Source of the DNA: a virus
Virus record (IMG/VR): IMGVR_UViG_3300037635_001418
Location: 1 to 26,449 of that record
Strand: one strand, 5' to 3'
Length of the DNA: 26,449 nt
Made by a program: the position numbers and the translations under genes. Positions 1 through 6,948 of the stretch are shown here, in pieces; positions within the stretch are counted from its first letter, which is position 1; each line of letters starts with the position of its first letter. The notes beneath the pieces are model-generated. The model was not told the DNA's origin. It was given only the letters and a program-made list of their open reading frames with translations, and did no database searches.

Positions 1-426
1 TGTCTTGGACACATATATATTAATAAGCCTTTCTCCCATTTTATCCATAAGATCAGCGGCTTTTCTTAAATCATCTGATTCTCCAACTTCTCCTCCCCAT
101 ACATTATGTATCATATAAAGTGAGTTTTCACTCATTATAACTTCATCAGCAGCTAATGCAACAACACTTGCCATAGATGCAGCTATACCCTCTATACGAG
201 AAGTTACCTTTTGTGGTAATCTGTTTACAGCATCATAGATAGCCAAACCATCTATAACAGAACCACCTGGCGAATTTATTCTTAAAAGAACAGATTTATC
301 TTGTGGAATAGATTTTATTTCATTAATAAAAGATTTGGCATCTACCCCATACATACCTATTTCATCGTAAATCATTACTTCAGCTAGGTTACTTTCAGCA
401 ATGTTTTTTATATTATACCAATTCAT
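1..426 (-). CDS. Head maturation protease, ClpP/S14-like (N-terminal part, cut by window edge)
   Basis: The first 142 codons of a ClpP-fold serine protease read leftward from ATG at 426 and run off the window. Visible motifs are the oxyanion-loop segment INSPGGSV (residues 50-57), GIAASMAS with the candidate catalytic Ser84, and YMIHNVWGG with the candidate catalytic His107; the Asp would lie beyond the edge. In tailed phages such ClpP-like enzymes process the scaffold or capsid during head assembly, so the portal and major capsid genes probably lie to the left. The start codon sits 3 nt after a GTTATATTGT element, suggesting a leaderless late transcript. The phage role rather than a host ClpP role is inferred from the neighbouring phage genes and the sequence divergence from housekeeping ClpP. 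Confidence 0.9.
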   Translation of the reverse strand, partial: MNWYNIKNIAESNLAEVMIYDEIGMYGVDAKSFINEIKSIPQDKSVLLRINSPGGSVIDGLAIYDAVNRLPQKVTSRIEGIAASMASVVALAADEVIMSENSLYMIHNVWGGEVGESDDLRKAADLMDKMGERLINIYVSKT

Positions 427-429
427 ACA

Positions 430-475
430 ACAATATAACAACTAAGTTTTTGTACAGTTTGGAACTTTGTGGAAT
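430..475 (-). promoter_or_regulatory. Late-type promoter-like module upstream of the head protease
   Basis: Read on the minus strand, GTTCCA (465-460) is followed by 18 bp and then TTGTTATATTGT (441-430). The same arrangement occurs at 21685-21650 and 24590-24555. A second copy of the upstream box, ATTCCA, lies at 475-470, ten bp further upstream. The ATG of the protease follows GTTATATTGT after 3 nt. Promoter function is inferred from recurrence, spacing and position. Confidence 0.65.
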
Positions 476-488
476 AAAGTTTATTAAT

Positions 489-531
489 TATAATTTGGAT
501 ATTAAATTTATTGTTCGTTACATTGTAATAC
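489..531 (+). promoter_or_regulatory. Early-type promoter-like module, copy 1
   Basis: A 43-bp segment matches 5541-5583 at 38 positions, with a perfect 19-bp left block containing TTTGG and a perfect GTTACATTGTAATA right block. TTTG (494-497) and TTACATTG (518-525) are separated by 20 bp, as expected for a Bacteroidota -33/-7 promoter. It precedes the first plus-strand gene by about 24 nt and is divergent from the late-type module at 430-475. Confidence 0.65.
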
Positions 532-554
532 TAAACAATTAAAAAAATAAAATT

Positions 555-902
555 ATGAAAGGATTTGATTTTGAAACAAAACTAGCAAATTACAATGTTT
601 CAGTTACCAATGGTGTTTTAAACACTAGCAATTTAGAGGGTGCATTTACTATTAAATGGGATTTTTATACAGAACTAAGAGATTGGGGTGTTAAAGATAT
701 AGGGGTGTATGCCACAAGTATTAAAGGGGTAGTATTTAAAAGTGATGATGAAGTAGAAGAAAGTGAAAGAATTGAGGTAAACTCTGAAGATAAAGGTTGG
801 AAAATAACATCAGACACTTCTGAAATAAAATTCGGACATAGCATACAACCACAAGACATATGGGTTGATTTAAAACGTAAAGAATTTATTGTAAACTTTT
901 AA
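555..902 (+). CDS. Hypothetical early phage protein, 115 aa
   Basis: First gene of the plus-strand operon, directly behind the early promoter-like module. The product is acidic in its second half (a DDEVEESER stretch around residues 64-72), has no Cys, no signal peptide and no membrane segment, and I do not recognise a family. The ATG is preceded by an A-rich stretch without Shine-Dalgarno sequence, normal for Bacteroidota. As the first gene behind the promoter it is probably expressed immediately after infection; a host-takeover or regulatory role is possible but nothing in the sequence proves it. Confidence 0.75.
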   Translation: MKGFDFETKLANYNVSVTNGVLNTSNLEGAFTIKWDFYTELRDWGVKDIGVYATSIKGVVFKSDDEVEESERIEVNSEDKGWKITSDTSEIKFGHSIQPQDIWVDLKRKEFIVNF

Positions 903-904
903 TT

Positions 905-1192
905 ATGAGTGAAGAAAGAAAATTAGTAACCCCTTGCTGTAATGCAGGGTACGAAGATGATACTGTTAGTGCTTGTTGTGAAGCTAAAATATCAGAATCA
1001 GGTTTATGTTATGATTGCAAAGAACACGCAGAGCCTGAAGGCAATGTATGTGATGATTGTGGAGAATGGTGTGATGATATAGACTTAATAGAAGAAACTT
1101 TTGAATGTCGCTTTTGTGGAGAAGAATTGGATGAAGATAAATCGTATTGTTCTCAAGGTTGCCATAAAGCAGATAATACTGAAGGAGTATAA
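905..1192 (+). CDS. Small Cys-rich zinc-ribbon-like protein, 95 aa
   Basis: Thirteen cysteines lie in 95 residues, mostly as CxxC or CC pairs: PCC near residue 10, ACC near 24, CYDC near 34, CDDCGEWC near 49, CRFC near 68 and CSQGC near 82. The pattern suggests two or more zinc-binding ribbons; the protein is also very acidic, which argues against direct non-specific DNA binding and is more compatible with a protein-protein adaptor. It starts 2 nt after the previous stop, so it is co-transcribed. Small zinc-finger proteins of this kind are common and uncharacterised in flavobacterial phages. Confidence 0.8.
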   Translation: MSEERKLVTPCCNAGYEDDTVSACCEAKISESGLCYDCKEHAEPEGNVCDDCGEWCDDIDLIEETFECRFCGEELDEDKSYCSQGCHKADNTEGV

Positions 1193-1211
1193 TAATAACT
1201 AAATTAAATAT

Positions 1212-1391
1212 ATGGGAAAAATGAAAGAAGTGTTTGCTCTACACCAAAAAGAGCTAGATGATTTCAATAAATATTACTCACACTTATATGATATAGCGAT
1301 TTCATTTGATAGAAAACAAGATTTCTATGATTTATATAAGAGTGCAATAACAATTAATAATAAAACAAAAAACAAAAAAAATGGAAAATAA
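1212..1391 (+). CDS. Small hypothetical protein, 59 aa
   Basis: An ATG at 1212 opens a 59-codon frame that ends at 1391, overlapping the start of the next gene by 11 nt. The first part is amphipathic (KEVFALHQKELDDFNKYY) and the end is Lys/Asn-rich (NNKTKNKKNGK). It fills the otherwise empty gap between two genes of a packed operon, which is the main support; the Lys-rich tail comes partly from the A-rich leader of the next gene. No known family is recognised. Confidence 0.6.
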   Translation: MGKMKEVFALHQKELDDFNKYYSHLYDIAISFDRKQDFYDLYKSAITINNKTKNKKNGK

Positions 1392-1776
1392 AACTGCTGA
1401 AACTCAAAAAGATATATTAAGAAGATTATTTATAGCAAATAATTTAGTAAAAGAAGATGTATTTAAACATAAATTTTATACTATTATCACTAGACAAGGC
1501 ATAGATAAGATTATGGCTGCAAATAAAATACAAATCAAGTATGTAACAGAAAAAATATCAGATGACCATAAGTATGTTATTATGAAAGGATTTGGTAAGA
1601 TGGGAGATGAAATAATAGAAGATTATGGAGAATCATCTCCTGCAAATAATTCTAATGCATATCCTGTTGCTATGGCAATGAAAAGAGCTAAATCTAGAAT
1701 TGTTTTATCATTAGCAGGTTTTTATGCACAAGGTTTTTTTGGAGAAGATGAAAGCGATGACTTCAAAAGGAGATAA
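1381..1776 (+). CDS. Possible ssDNA-annealing/recombination-type phage protein, 131 aa
   Basis: An N-terminal helical part (1-30) is followed by an alpha/beta core: a strand-rich segment KIQIKYVTEK (about 49-58), a second strand pair around 65-80, then GESSPANNSNAYPVAMAMKR and a helix to LAGFYAQGFFGEDESDDF. The combination of G-E-x-S-P, a YP-x-x-MA-x-KRA helix and a terminal acidic E-x-x-DDF recalls small phage proteins grouped with Rad52-like annealing proteins, and it sits near the DnaA-like, SSB-like and helicase genes. That assignment is from memory of motif shape and is not secure; a generic replication-accessory role is the safer reading. Confidence 0.7.
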   Translation: MENKTAETQKDILRRLFIANNLVKEDVFKHKFYTIITRQGIDKIMAANKIQIKYVTEKISDDHKYVIMKGFGKMGDEIIEDYGESSPANNSNAYPVAMAMKRAKSRIVLSLAGFYAQGFFGEDESDDFKRR

Positions 1777-2008
1777 AGATTGGATAGATGAGGTTTTAGA
1801 AGATGAGATATGTGGATTGTGGCAAGTTGGTATTATAGAGCAATTACTTATAACTTCTGGGGTAAATTATTTATATGAAAATATTGACTTTAATACATTA
1901 ACAGCAAATGAAGCGGAGAATATCATCAAGGATTTACAGGAGAACAACTGCCCTAAAGATCCTAAAGAACAATATAAAATTATGCAAAGAAAAGGTGTTT
2001 TCAAATAA
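1748..2008 (+). CDS. Hypothetical phage protein, 86 aa
   Basis: Overlaps the previous gene's 3' end. ATG codons at 1748 and 1757 are both possible starts; an earlier one at 1724 would lie deep in the preceding gene. The product is a small, mostly helical acidic protein (WIDEVLEDEICGLW..., then a Leu/Ile-rich helix and a basic end QYKIMQRKGVF). No catalytic motif is visible and I cannot assign a family. The overlap on both sides points to translational coupling inside the early operon. Confidence 0.65.
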   Translation: MKAMTSKGDKDWIDEVLEDEICGLWQVGIIEQLLITSGVNYLYENIDFNTLTANEAENIIKDLQENNCPKDPKEQYKIMQRKGVFK

Positions 2009-2450
2009 GCAACAAAAAATAAGAGCTGTAGAGAAAATTAATAGAGATTTTTTAAATGATATAATACCTATCAATTTTGATAATTATATTCCATTAAGTT
2101 ATTATTATGAATTTTTAAATTTAATGCCATTAAATCTTTGGTGTAAGAATCCTACTTTTTATTGTAATTCAAGATTAACTTGTTGGGATGCTTTAGGTTT
2201 TTTAGGAGAAAAAATACACAAGTCTACCTTAAGAACAAAGTATTTAGAATTATGTTTTTCAAAATTAGATTTAAAAATAACTAAAGTGTTAGATAATGAA
2301 GAACCTTTATTTTATGGTTATAAAAATAATAAAGCAAGATTTTTGGCAGCTATAAAATATTTAGAAGAAAACCTTAAAGAAAGAGAATTAAAATTATTAT
2401 TAATTAAATCAAAAAAATTAAGTGATGAAAGAAATATCTTTGAAGCCTAA
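1995..2450 (+). CDS. Hypothetical phage protein, about 151 aa, GTG start
   Basis: The frame is open from 1908, but the ATG there gives an Arg/Lys-rich stretch that is the shifted reading of the previous gene. GTG at 1995, overlapping the previous stop by 14 nt, is the likely start, because no ATG follows until well inside the conserved-looking part. The protein is rich in aromatic and Leu residues (IPLSYYYEFLNLMPLNLW) with three to four Cys, and ends in a Lys/Leu helix. No family is recognised. It overlaps the DnaA-like gene, so it is probably a replication-module accessory. Confidence 0.6.
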   Translation: MFSNKQQKIRAVEKINRDFLNDIIPINFDNYIPLSYYYEFLNLMPLNLWCKNPTFYCNSRLTCWDALGFLGEKIHKSTLRTKYLELCFSKLDLKITKVLDNEEPLFYGYKNNKARFLAAIKYLEENLKERELKLLLIKSKKLSDERNIFEA

Positions 2451-2841
2451 TGAAGAGGCAATTATACAAATAGTAGAACAAGTATCTAAAACAAATATAG
2501 ATAAGATTAGAAGTCCATACAGAGGATCTGAAGTAACTTTACCAAGAAGCATATTAAGTATTATGTTAAGAGAAGGTGGTGTAACAGCTAAAAGAGTTGG
2601 AGAAATTATAAATAGACATCATGCTTCTATTTTAAAATACTCAAAGGATCACAAGTTTAACATCTTATCTTATCCTGAGTATAAAGATATGTATTTGAAA
2701 GTTCAGGAAGAACATGAAACAGGTTATAGAGGAGCTGAAGTAACTTTAATGCAACAGCAAATAAACGAATTACAATCTTCTATAAGATTAATAAAAAGAA
2801 GAATGATAAAAGCAGGACAAATTAAATTAAATAATAACTAA
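2425..2841 (+). CDS. DnaA domain IV-like DNA-binding protein, 138 aa
   Basis: Residues about 28-95 resemble the C-terminal DNA-binding domain of DnaA: TLPRSILSIMLREGGVTA matches the R-x-x-A-M-Y-L-x-R helix, VGEIINRHHASILKYSKDH matches the IG-x-x-x-GRRDHSTV recognition helix, with HHASI in place of DHSTV. There is no AAA+ ATPase part, so this is a stand-alone origin- or operator-binding protein. A coiled-coil-like tail (QQQINELQSSIRLIKRRM) could mediate dimerisation. ATG 2425 is preceded by GTG 2422; the ATG is preferred. It overlaps the upstream gene and is followed by the SSB-like gene, supporting a role in phage replication initiation. Confidence 0.7.
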   Translation: MKEISLKPNEEAIIQIVEQVSKTNIDKIRSPYRGSEVTLPRSILSIMLREGGVTAKRVGEIINRHHASILKYSKDHKFNILSYPEYKDMYLKVQEEHETGYRGAEVTLMQQQINELQSSIRLIKRRMIKAGQIKLNNN

Positions 2842-2852
2842 AAAAAAGCAAA

Positions 2853-3152
2853 ATGTCAGAAAAAAAGTATGTAAATGGAATCATTATTAAAGAAAAAACT
2901 TTTGATAATGGTGGGACACAGCTTAAGATAAGTCTTAAGACTGATGAAGTAACTGCTCAATTAAAAGAGCTAAATGATAATGGTTGGGTAAATCTAATTA
3001 TATCAAGAAGAAAAGAGCCTTCTGAAACAGGTATAACACATTATTCTTATGTAGATACTTGGAAACCAAAAAAAGCTAGTAGTGGCTCTAAAAACCTACT
3101 AGATAATAAAGATAACATGATGAATGGGGATGCAGATGATTTGCCATTCTAA
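2853..3152 (+). CDS. ssb: Single-stranded DNA-binding-like protein with acidic DDLPF tail, 99 aa
   Basis: The N-terminal 70 residues are strand-rich and could form a small OB-type fold (VNGIIIKEK, TQLKISLKT, VNLIISRRK). They are followed by a low-complexity linker (KKASSGSKN...) and end in GDADDLPF, the hallmark acidic tip through which SSB proteins bind replication and repair partners. This tip plus the neighbouring primase-helicase and DnaA-like genes supports the SSB call; the short core is unusual compared with typical bacterial SSB of 110 or more core residues. It begins 11 nt after the previous stop, and a terminator-like structure follows immediately. Confidence 0.7.
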   Translation: MSEKKYVNGIIIKEKTFDNGGTQLKISLKTDEVTAQLKELNDNGWVNLIISRRKEPSETGITHYSYVDTWKPKKASSGSKNLLDNKDNMMNGDADDLPF

Positions 3153-3162
3153 ATTATAAATT

Positions 3163-3227
3163 AGGGGGGAAGCCAACGACTGGCACTTTATAACAATATT
3201 AAATGTTTTTATTCCCCCCTTTTTTTT
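3163..3227 (+). terminator. Terminator-like branched hairpin with T-tract between SSB and replication gene
   Basis: AGGGGGGAA (3163-3171) can pair with TTCCCCCCT (3212-3220), followed by a run of T to 3227, the form of an intrinsic terminator. The 40-nt loop holds its own hairpin, GCCA (3172-3175) ACGAC TGGC (3181-3184), stacked directly on the outer stem. The G/C content stands out sharply from the surroundings. It may end the upstream early transcript partly, or act as a processed or regulatory RNA element. Confidence 0.65.
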
Positions 3228-3242
3228 ACTAAACAAAACTAA

Positions 3243-3851
3243 ATGAAAGAGAACCCTAATTATTACGCTAATCTACCTGCTGATGTAAGATATAGTGATG
3301 CCATAAATCCTATGGAAAAATTGTTATACGCTGAAATAACTTGTCTATCAAATTTTAAAGGTTATTGTTGGGCTACAAATAAATATTTTGGTAAATTATT
3401 TAAAAGAAATCCTAACAGCATAAGCAGAAATTTATCCAAACTAGCATTATATGGATTTATTAAAATAAAAATGATAAGAACAAAGGATAATAATGTAGAA
3501 ACTAGAATAATAACTCTAGTAAATACCCCTTCACAAAAAAGTATACCCCCCCTTAACAAAAAGGTTAATAATAATACTAATAAAGAAAAGATTATACTTT
3601 TTGAAGAATTTTGGAACAATTATAACTTTAAGAAAAGTAGAAAATTATGTTATGATAAATTTATGAAATTAAGTCTAAAAATTTGTAAGAAATGTGTAGT
3701 TGCAGCAAAGCTTTATTCAGACTCTATAACTGATATAAAGTTTAAAAAACATCCAGGAACTTGGTTAAATCAAGGTTGTTGGGATGATGATATAACAGGT
3801 AATAATCAACAAGGCTTTACAGGAGGAGGCTTTGATAATTTTGTATTTTAA
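3243..3851 (+). CDS. Winged-helix phage replication protein (replisome organiser / helicase loader type), 202 aa
   Basis: Residues about 20-85 form a helix-turn-helix of the kind found in phage replication initiators: MEKLLYAEITCLSNFKGYCW, then NKYFGKLFKRNPNSISRNLS as recognition part, then a wing. After a linker, residues 118-180 (FEEFWNNYNFKKSRKLCYDKF ... HPGTWLNQGCWDDD) match the C-terminal part typical of DnaD/O-like phage proteins, with the conserved P-x-TWLN and W-D signature. A Gly-rich, Phe-ended tail (GGGFDNFVF) closes it. The stop overlaps the start of the primase-helicase gene by one base, consistent with recruiting that helicase to the origin. Exact function (initiator or loader) is inferred. 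Confidence 0.75.
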   Translation: MKENPNYYANLPADVRYSDAINPMEKLLYAEITCLSNFKGYCWATNKYFGKLFKRNPNSISRNLSKLALYGFIKIKMIRTKDNNVETRIITLVNTPSQKSIPPLNKKVNNNTNKEKIILFEEFWNNYNFKKSRKLCYDKFMKLSLKICKKCVVAAKLYSDSITDIKFKKHPGTWLNQGCWDDDITGNNQQGFTGGGFDNFVF

Positions 3852-5545
3852 TGGGATTTTATGAATATGGCATAATAATTAAAAAAAGTTCTGGACAAGT
3901 AAAAACTAAATGTCCAAAATGTTCTGATGATAGAAAAAAGAAATCAGATCCTTGTTTGTCTGTAAATATAGATAATGGCATTTGGAATTGTCATAATTGT
4001 GGATGGAAAGGAGGTTTAAAAAAGAATAATTATATGGAAGAGAAAACTTATGTAGTACCAAAAGAAGTAAATGTAAATCAAGTATATTCTGAAAAGTTTA
4101 TAAAATGGTTTTCTGACAGAGGCATAAGTTCAAAAACTCTTATATCAAATAGAATTGCAGAAGGTATAGAATATATGCCACAATTAGGTAGAGAAGCTAA
4201 GACAATAAATTTTAAATACTTTAGAGATTCTCAATTAATTAATATTAAATATAGAGATGGAGCTAAGAATTTTAAACTAGTAAAAGATGCCGAAAGAATT
4301 ATGTATGGGCTAGATGATTTGCTAGGGAAAAAAGAAGTAATTATTGTAGAAGGCGAAATGGATAAATTAGCTTTTTATGAAGCAGGTTTTAAAAATTGTG
4401 TTTCTGTTCCTAATGGAGCAAGTAACTTAAAAATGGAGTATTTAAAAGATTTATCTGAAAATTTGGATAAAGTATATTTAGCTGTAGACAATGATGAACC
4501 AGGTAGGAAATTGCAAGATGAACTATCAAGAAGAATTGGAAGGGATATATGTTTAAGGGTTTCATATCCTAATGACTGCAAAGATATTAATGATGTATTA
4601 ATTAAACATGGAAAGGAAAGTGTAGCAAAATGTCTAGATGAATCACTAAATTATCCATTAGAAGGCGTGTTAAATGTAAATGATTTTAATATAGATATTG
4701 ATTCACTATATGAAACAGGATTAGAAAGAGGTTGTAGTGTTAAACATAGTACATTTGATAGATTGTTTAGTTTTGCTCCATCACAATTAACTGTAGTAAC
4801 AGGAATACCAACTCATGGTAAAAGTAATTTTTTAGAACATTTAGCTATAAGACTATCTTCTTTACATGGATGGAAGTTTGGAGTTTTTAGCCCTGAACAT
4901 TATCCTATGCAATTACACTTTTCTGTGTTAGCTGAAAAATTAATTGGAAAGTCATTTAGAAAAATTACAAGATATAATAGGATGACTAAAAATGAATTAC
5001 ATTTAGCTAAAGGTTTTATAAAAGAGCATTATCATTGGATTAGACCTAATGGAGATGTATATACTATTGATTCTATATTAAAGACGGCAAAAGCATTAAT
5101 AAGAAGGCATGGTATAAACGCATTAATTATTGATCCTTACAATAAAATTGATGCTAATATAGGAACTCAAAATGAAACTAATTTTATAAATAAATTTTTA
5201 ACAAAACTTACAATATTTAAACAAAAATATGATATACATATATTTTTAGTTGCTCATCCAAGAAAGATGAGTAAAAAAGATAATGGAGAATACGAAATTC
5301 CTAGTCTTTATGATATAGCGGGTTCTGCAAATTTTTACAATCAAGTTGATAATGGTTTTACTGTATATAGAGATTACAAAAATCAACTTACAAAAGTGTT
5401 AGTTCAAAAAGTTAAATTTAGACATATTGGAGAAATTGGAGAGGCTCAGTTTAAATATAATCTACAAAATGGTAGATATAGTGAAGTAGGAGAACACTTA
5501 GATAATGATAGCTACATGATTAACAATCAAAAATCTATGTTATAA
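3851..5545 (+). CDS. Primase-helicase (zinc finger, TOPRIM, DnaB-like helicase), 564 aa
   Basis: A T7 gp4/Twinkle-type bifunctional replication enzyme. The N-terminus has a zinc finger with Cys21, Cys24, Cys47 and Cys50. The TOPRIM domain shows IIVEGEMDKL (Glu167) and AVDNDEPG (Asp213, Asp215). The helicase domain has Walker A GIPTHGKSN (318-326, Lys324-Ser325) and Walker B ALIIDPYNK (Asp428), followed by FLVAHPRK as the H3-like segment. The length is close to the family norm, so both activities may be retained. It would unwind the fork and lay primers, working with the SSB-like and winged-helix proteins just upstream. The early promoter-like module copy 2 overlaps its stop codon. Confidence 0.93.
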   Translation: MGFYEYGIIIKKSSGQVKTKCPKCSDDRKKKSDPCLSVNIDNGIWNCHNCGWKGGLKKNNYMEEKTYVVPKEVNVNQVYSEKFIKWFSDRGISSKTLISNRIAEGIEYMPQLGREAKTINFKYFRDSQLINIKYRDGAKNFKLVKDAERIMYGLDDLLGKKEVIIVEGEMDKLAFYEAGFKNCVSVPNGASNLKMEYLKDLSENLDKVYLAVDNDEPGRKLQDELSRRIGRDICLRVSYPNDCKDINDVLIKHGKESVAKCLDESLNYPLEGVLNVNDFNIDIDSLYETGLERGCSVKHSTFDRLFSFAPSQLTVVTGIPTHGKSNFLEHLAIRLSSLHGWKFGVFSPEHYPMQLHFSVLAEKLIGKSFRKITRYNRMTKNELHLAKGFIKEHYHWIRPNGDVYTIDSILKTAKALIRRHGINALIIDPYNKIDANIGTQNETNFINKFLTKLTIFKQKYDIHIFLVAHPRKMSKKDNGEYEIPSLYDIAGSANFYNQVDNGFTVYRDYKNQLTKVLVQKVKFRHIGEIGEAQFKYNLQNGRYSEVGEHLDNDSYMINNQKSML

Positions 5546-5583
5546 TTTGGATATTAAATAAATTAGTTGTTACATTGTAATAT
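5541..5583 (+). promoter_or_regulatory. Early-type promoter-like module, copy 2 (internal)
   Basis: Matches 489-531 at 38 of 43 positions, including the identical 20-bp spacing between TTTG (5546-5549) and TTACATTG (5570-5577). It overlaps the primase-helicase stop codon and ends at the ATG of the next gene (5582), with only AAT between GTTACATTGT and ATG. It would let the methyltransferase segment be expressed separately. Confidence 0.65.
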
Positions 5584-5764
5584 GACTTGCGAACCTTTTA
5601 TATTAATAACAGTATGTATTTCTTTAGGATTTGCATTGGGAACAATTTTTATAGTTTATCAAACGCATAATGAAATAAAAATGTTAGAAGAAGAGTTAGA
5701 TTATTTTAGAACAAGATACCATGAGTTGTTAAATAATTGGAAAAATAAATATACTGATGATTAA
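5582..5764 (+). CDS. Small membrane protein with coiled coil, 60 aa
   Basis: ATG 5582 is chosen over an in-frame TTG at 5567, because the TTG lies inside the promoter-like element. One hydrophobic segment (residues about 6-26) is followed by a charged helical part (EIKMLEEELDYFRTRYHELLNN) likely to form a coiled coil facing the cytoplasm or periplasm. The architecture is like small phage membrane proteins of unknown role; spanin or superinfection functions cannot be told apart here. Its stop overlaps the methyltransferase start by 8 nt, so the two are coupled. Confidence 0.7.
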   Translation: MTCEPFILITVCISLGFALGTIFIVYQTHNEIKMLEEELDYFRTRYHELLNNWKNKYTDD

Positions 5765-6947
5765 AATAGGAACATTTTTTAGTGGCATAGGAAGTCCAGA
5801 ACAAGCATTAATAAATTTAGATGTAGAGCATGAGGTTACTTTTGCTTGTGAAATAGACAAGTATGCAAGAGAAACATATTTAAAGAATTTCAATCCTAAA
5901 AATATGTATGAAGATATAACTAAATTAGATATGAAAGATTTAGATCCTGTAGATTTATTAGTTTTTGGATTTCCTTGTCAAGCATTTAGTTTAGCAGGTA
6001 GAAGAGGGGGGTTTGATGACACAAGAGGTACTTTGTTTTATGATGCCCTAAGATATTTAATAGAACATAAACCTAAATATTTTATAGGAGAAAATGTAAA
6101 AGGTTTACTAAGTCATGATAATGGAAAAACTTTTAGAACTATTATAGATTGTTTGGCAAAAACAGAAAACAACCAATTTTCTTTAATGCAATTTGATAAT
6201 TTAGGTTATCATATACATTATCAAGTAATGAATACAAGAGATTATGGAGTGCCACAAAATAGAGAAAGAATATTTATTGTAGGAATTAGAGATGATGAAG
6301 ATAATGATTTTAGATTTCCTAAAAATATACCTTTAAAACTTAAATTAAAAGATATTCTAGAGGATAATGTAGATGAAAAATATTTTTTAAGTCAAAGAAT
6401 GGTAGATGGTATTAATAAAAGTAATTTTAGAGAAAGACAACCTATGAGTACAGAAGGTGTTTGTAAAACTTTAAAAGTAGGAGGAGATACTCCTTGCTTT
6501 AAAGATGAAAGAGTGCGAGTTCATAGTTTACATCCAAGAACAAGTAAAACAGGTAAGGGGGGTTCAGGAAGGCTACAGAAAGAAGATGGAACATCATATT
6601 GTTTAGACACAGCTAATTCACAAGCAATAGAAGTAAAAAGTGGTGCTTTAAGGACATTTCCAAGAACTAGTAATCCTGATAAAGATAGAGAAGATGGTAG
6701 AAGTAAAAGATTAGAGCTAAGATCAGATGATGTTGCTAATTCTATAACAACTCATGAATGTGATAGTTTAGTGTATGGGCATAAAAATACTTCTAATATA
6801 AGAAAATTAACACCTATAGAATCTGAAAGACTACAAGGATTTCCTGATAACTTTACTAATGGAGTTAGTGATACTCAAAGGTATAAACAATTAGGTAATA
6901 CAATAACTGTAGATGTAGTGCAATCCGTTATTAAAAATTTAATATAA
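5757..6947 (+). CDS. DNA (cytosine-5) methyltransferase, 396 aa
   Basis: C5-cytosine methyltransferase motifs appear in order: I, FFSGIGSPEQAL (about 7-18, SAM binding); IV, GFPCQAFS with catalytic Cys74; VI, ENVKGL (about 114-119); VIII, QNRERIFIVG (167-176); IX and X, ESERLQGFPDNF and KQLGNTI near the end. Between VIII and IX lies the target-recognition region, which contains two related blocks each starting PRTS (about residues 261 and 302). No restriction endonuclease partner is adjacent, so it is best read as an orphan phage enzyme protecting phage DNA from host restriction. The specificity cannot be read from the sequence. Confidence 0.93.
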   Translation: MIKIGTFFSGIGSPEQALINLDVEHEVTFACEIDKYARETYLKNFNPKNMYEDITKLDMKDLDPVDLLVFGFPCQAFSLAGRRGGFDDTRGTLFYDALRYLIEHKPKYFIGENVKGLLSHDNGKTFRTIIDCLAKTENNQFSLMQFDNLGYHIHYQVMNTRDYGVPQNRERIFIVGIRDDEDNDFRFPKNIPLKLKLKDILEDNVDEKYFLSQRMVDGINKSNFRERQPMSTEGVCKTLKVGGDTPCFKDERVRVHSLHPRTSKTGKGGSGRLQKEDGTSYCLDTANSQAIEVKSGALRTFPRTSNPDKDREDGRSKRLELRSDDVANSITTHECDSLVYGHKNTSNIRKLTPIESERLQGFPDNFTNGVSDTQRYKQLGNTITVDVVQSVIKNLI

Positions 6948-6948
6948 A

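Noticed and set aside
41-50. TTATCCATAA as a DnaA box.
   Set aside because: It is inside the protease gene and differs from the TTATCCACA consensus; no cluster of such boxes is found.
1908-1994. ATG 1908 as start of the 151-aa gene.
   Set aside because: The added Arg/Lys-rich residues are a shifted reading of the preceding gene; GTG 1995 gives a normal small overlap.
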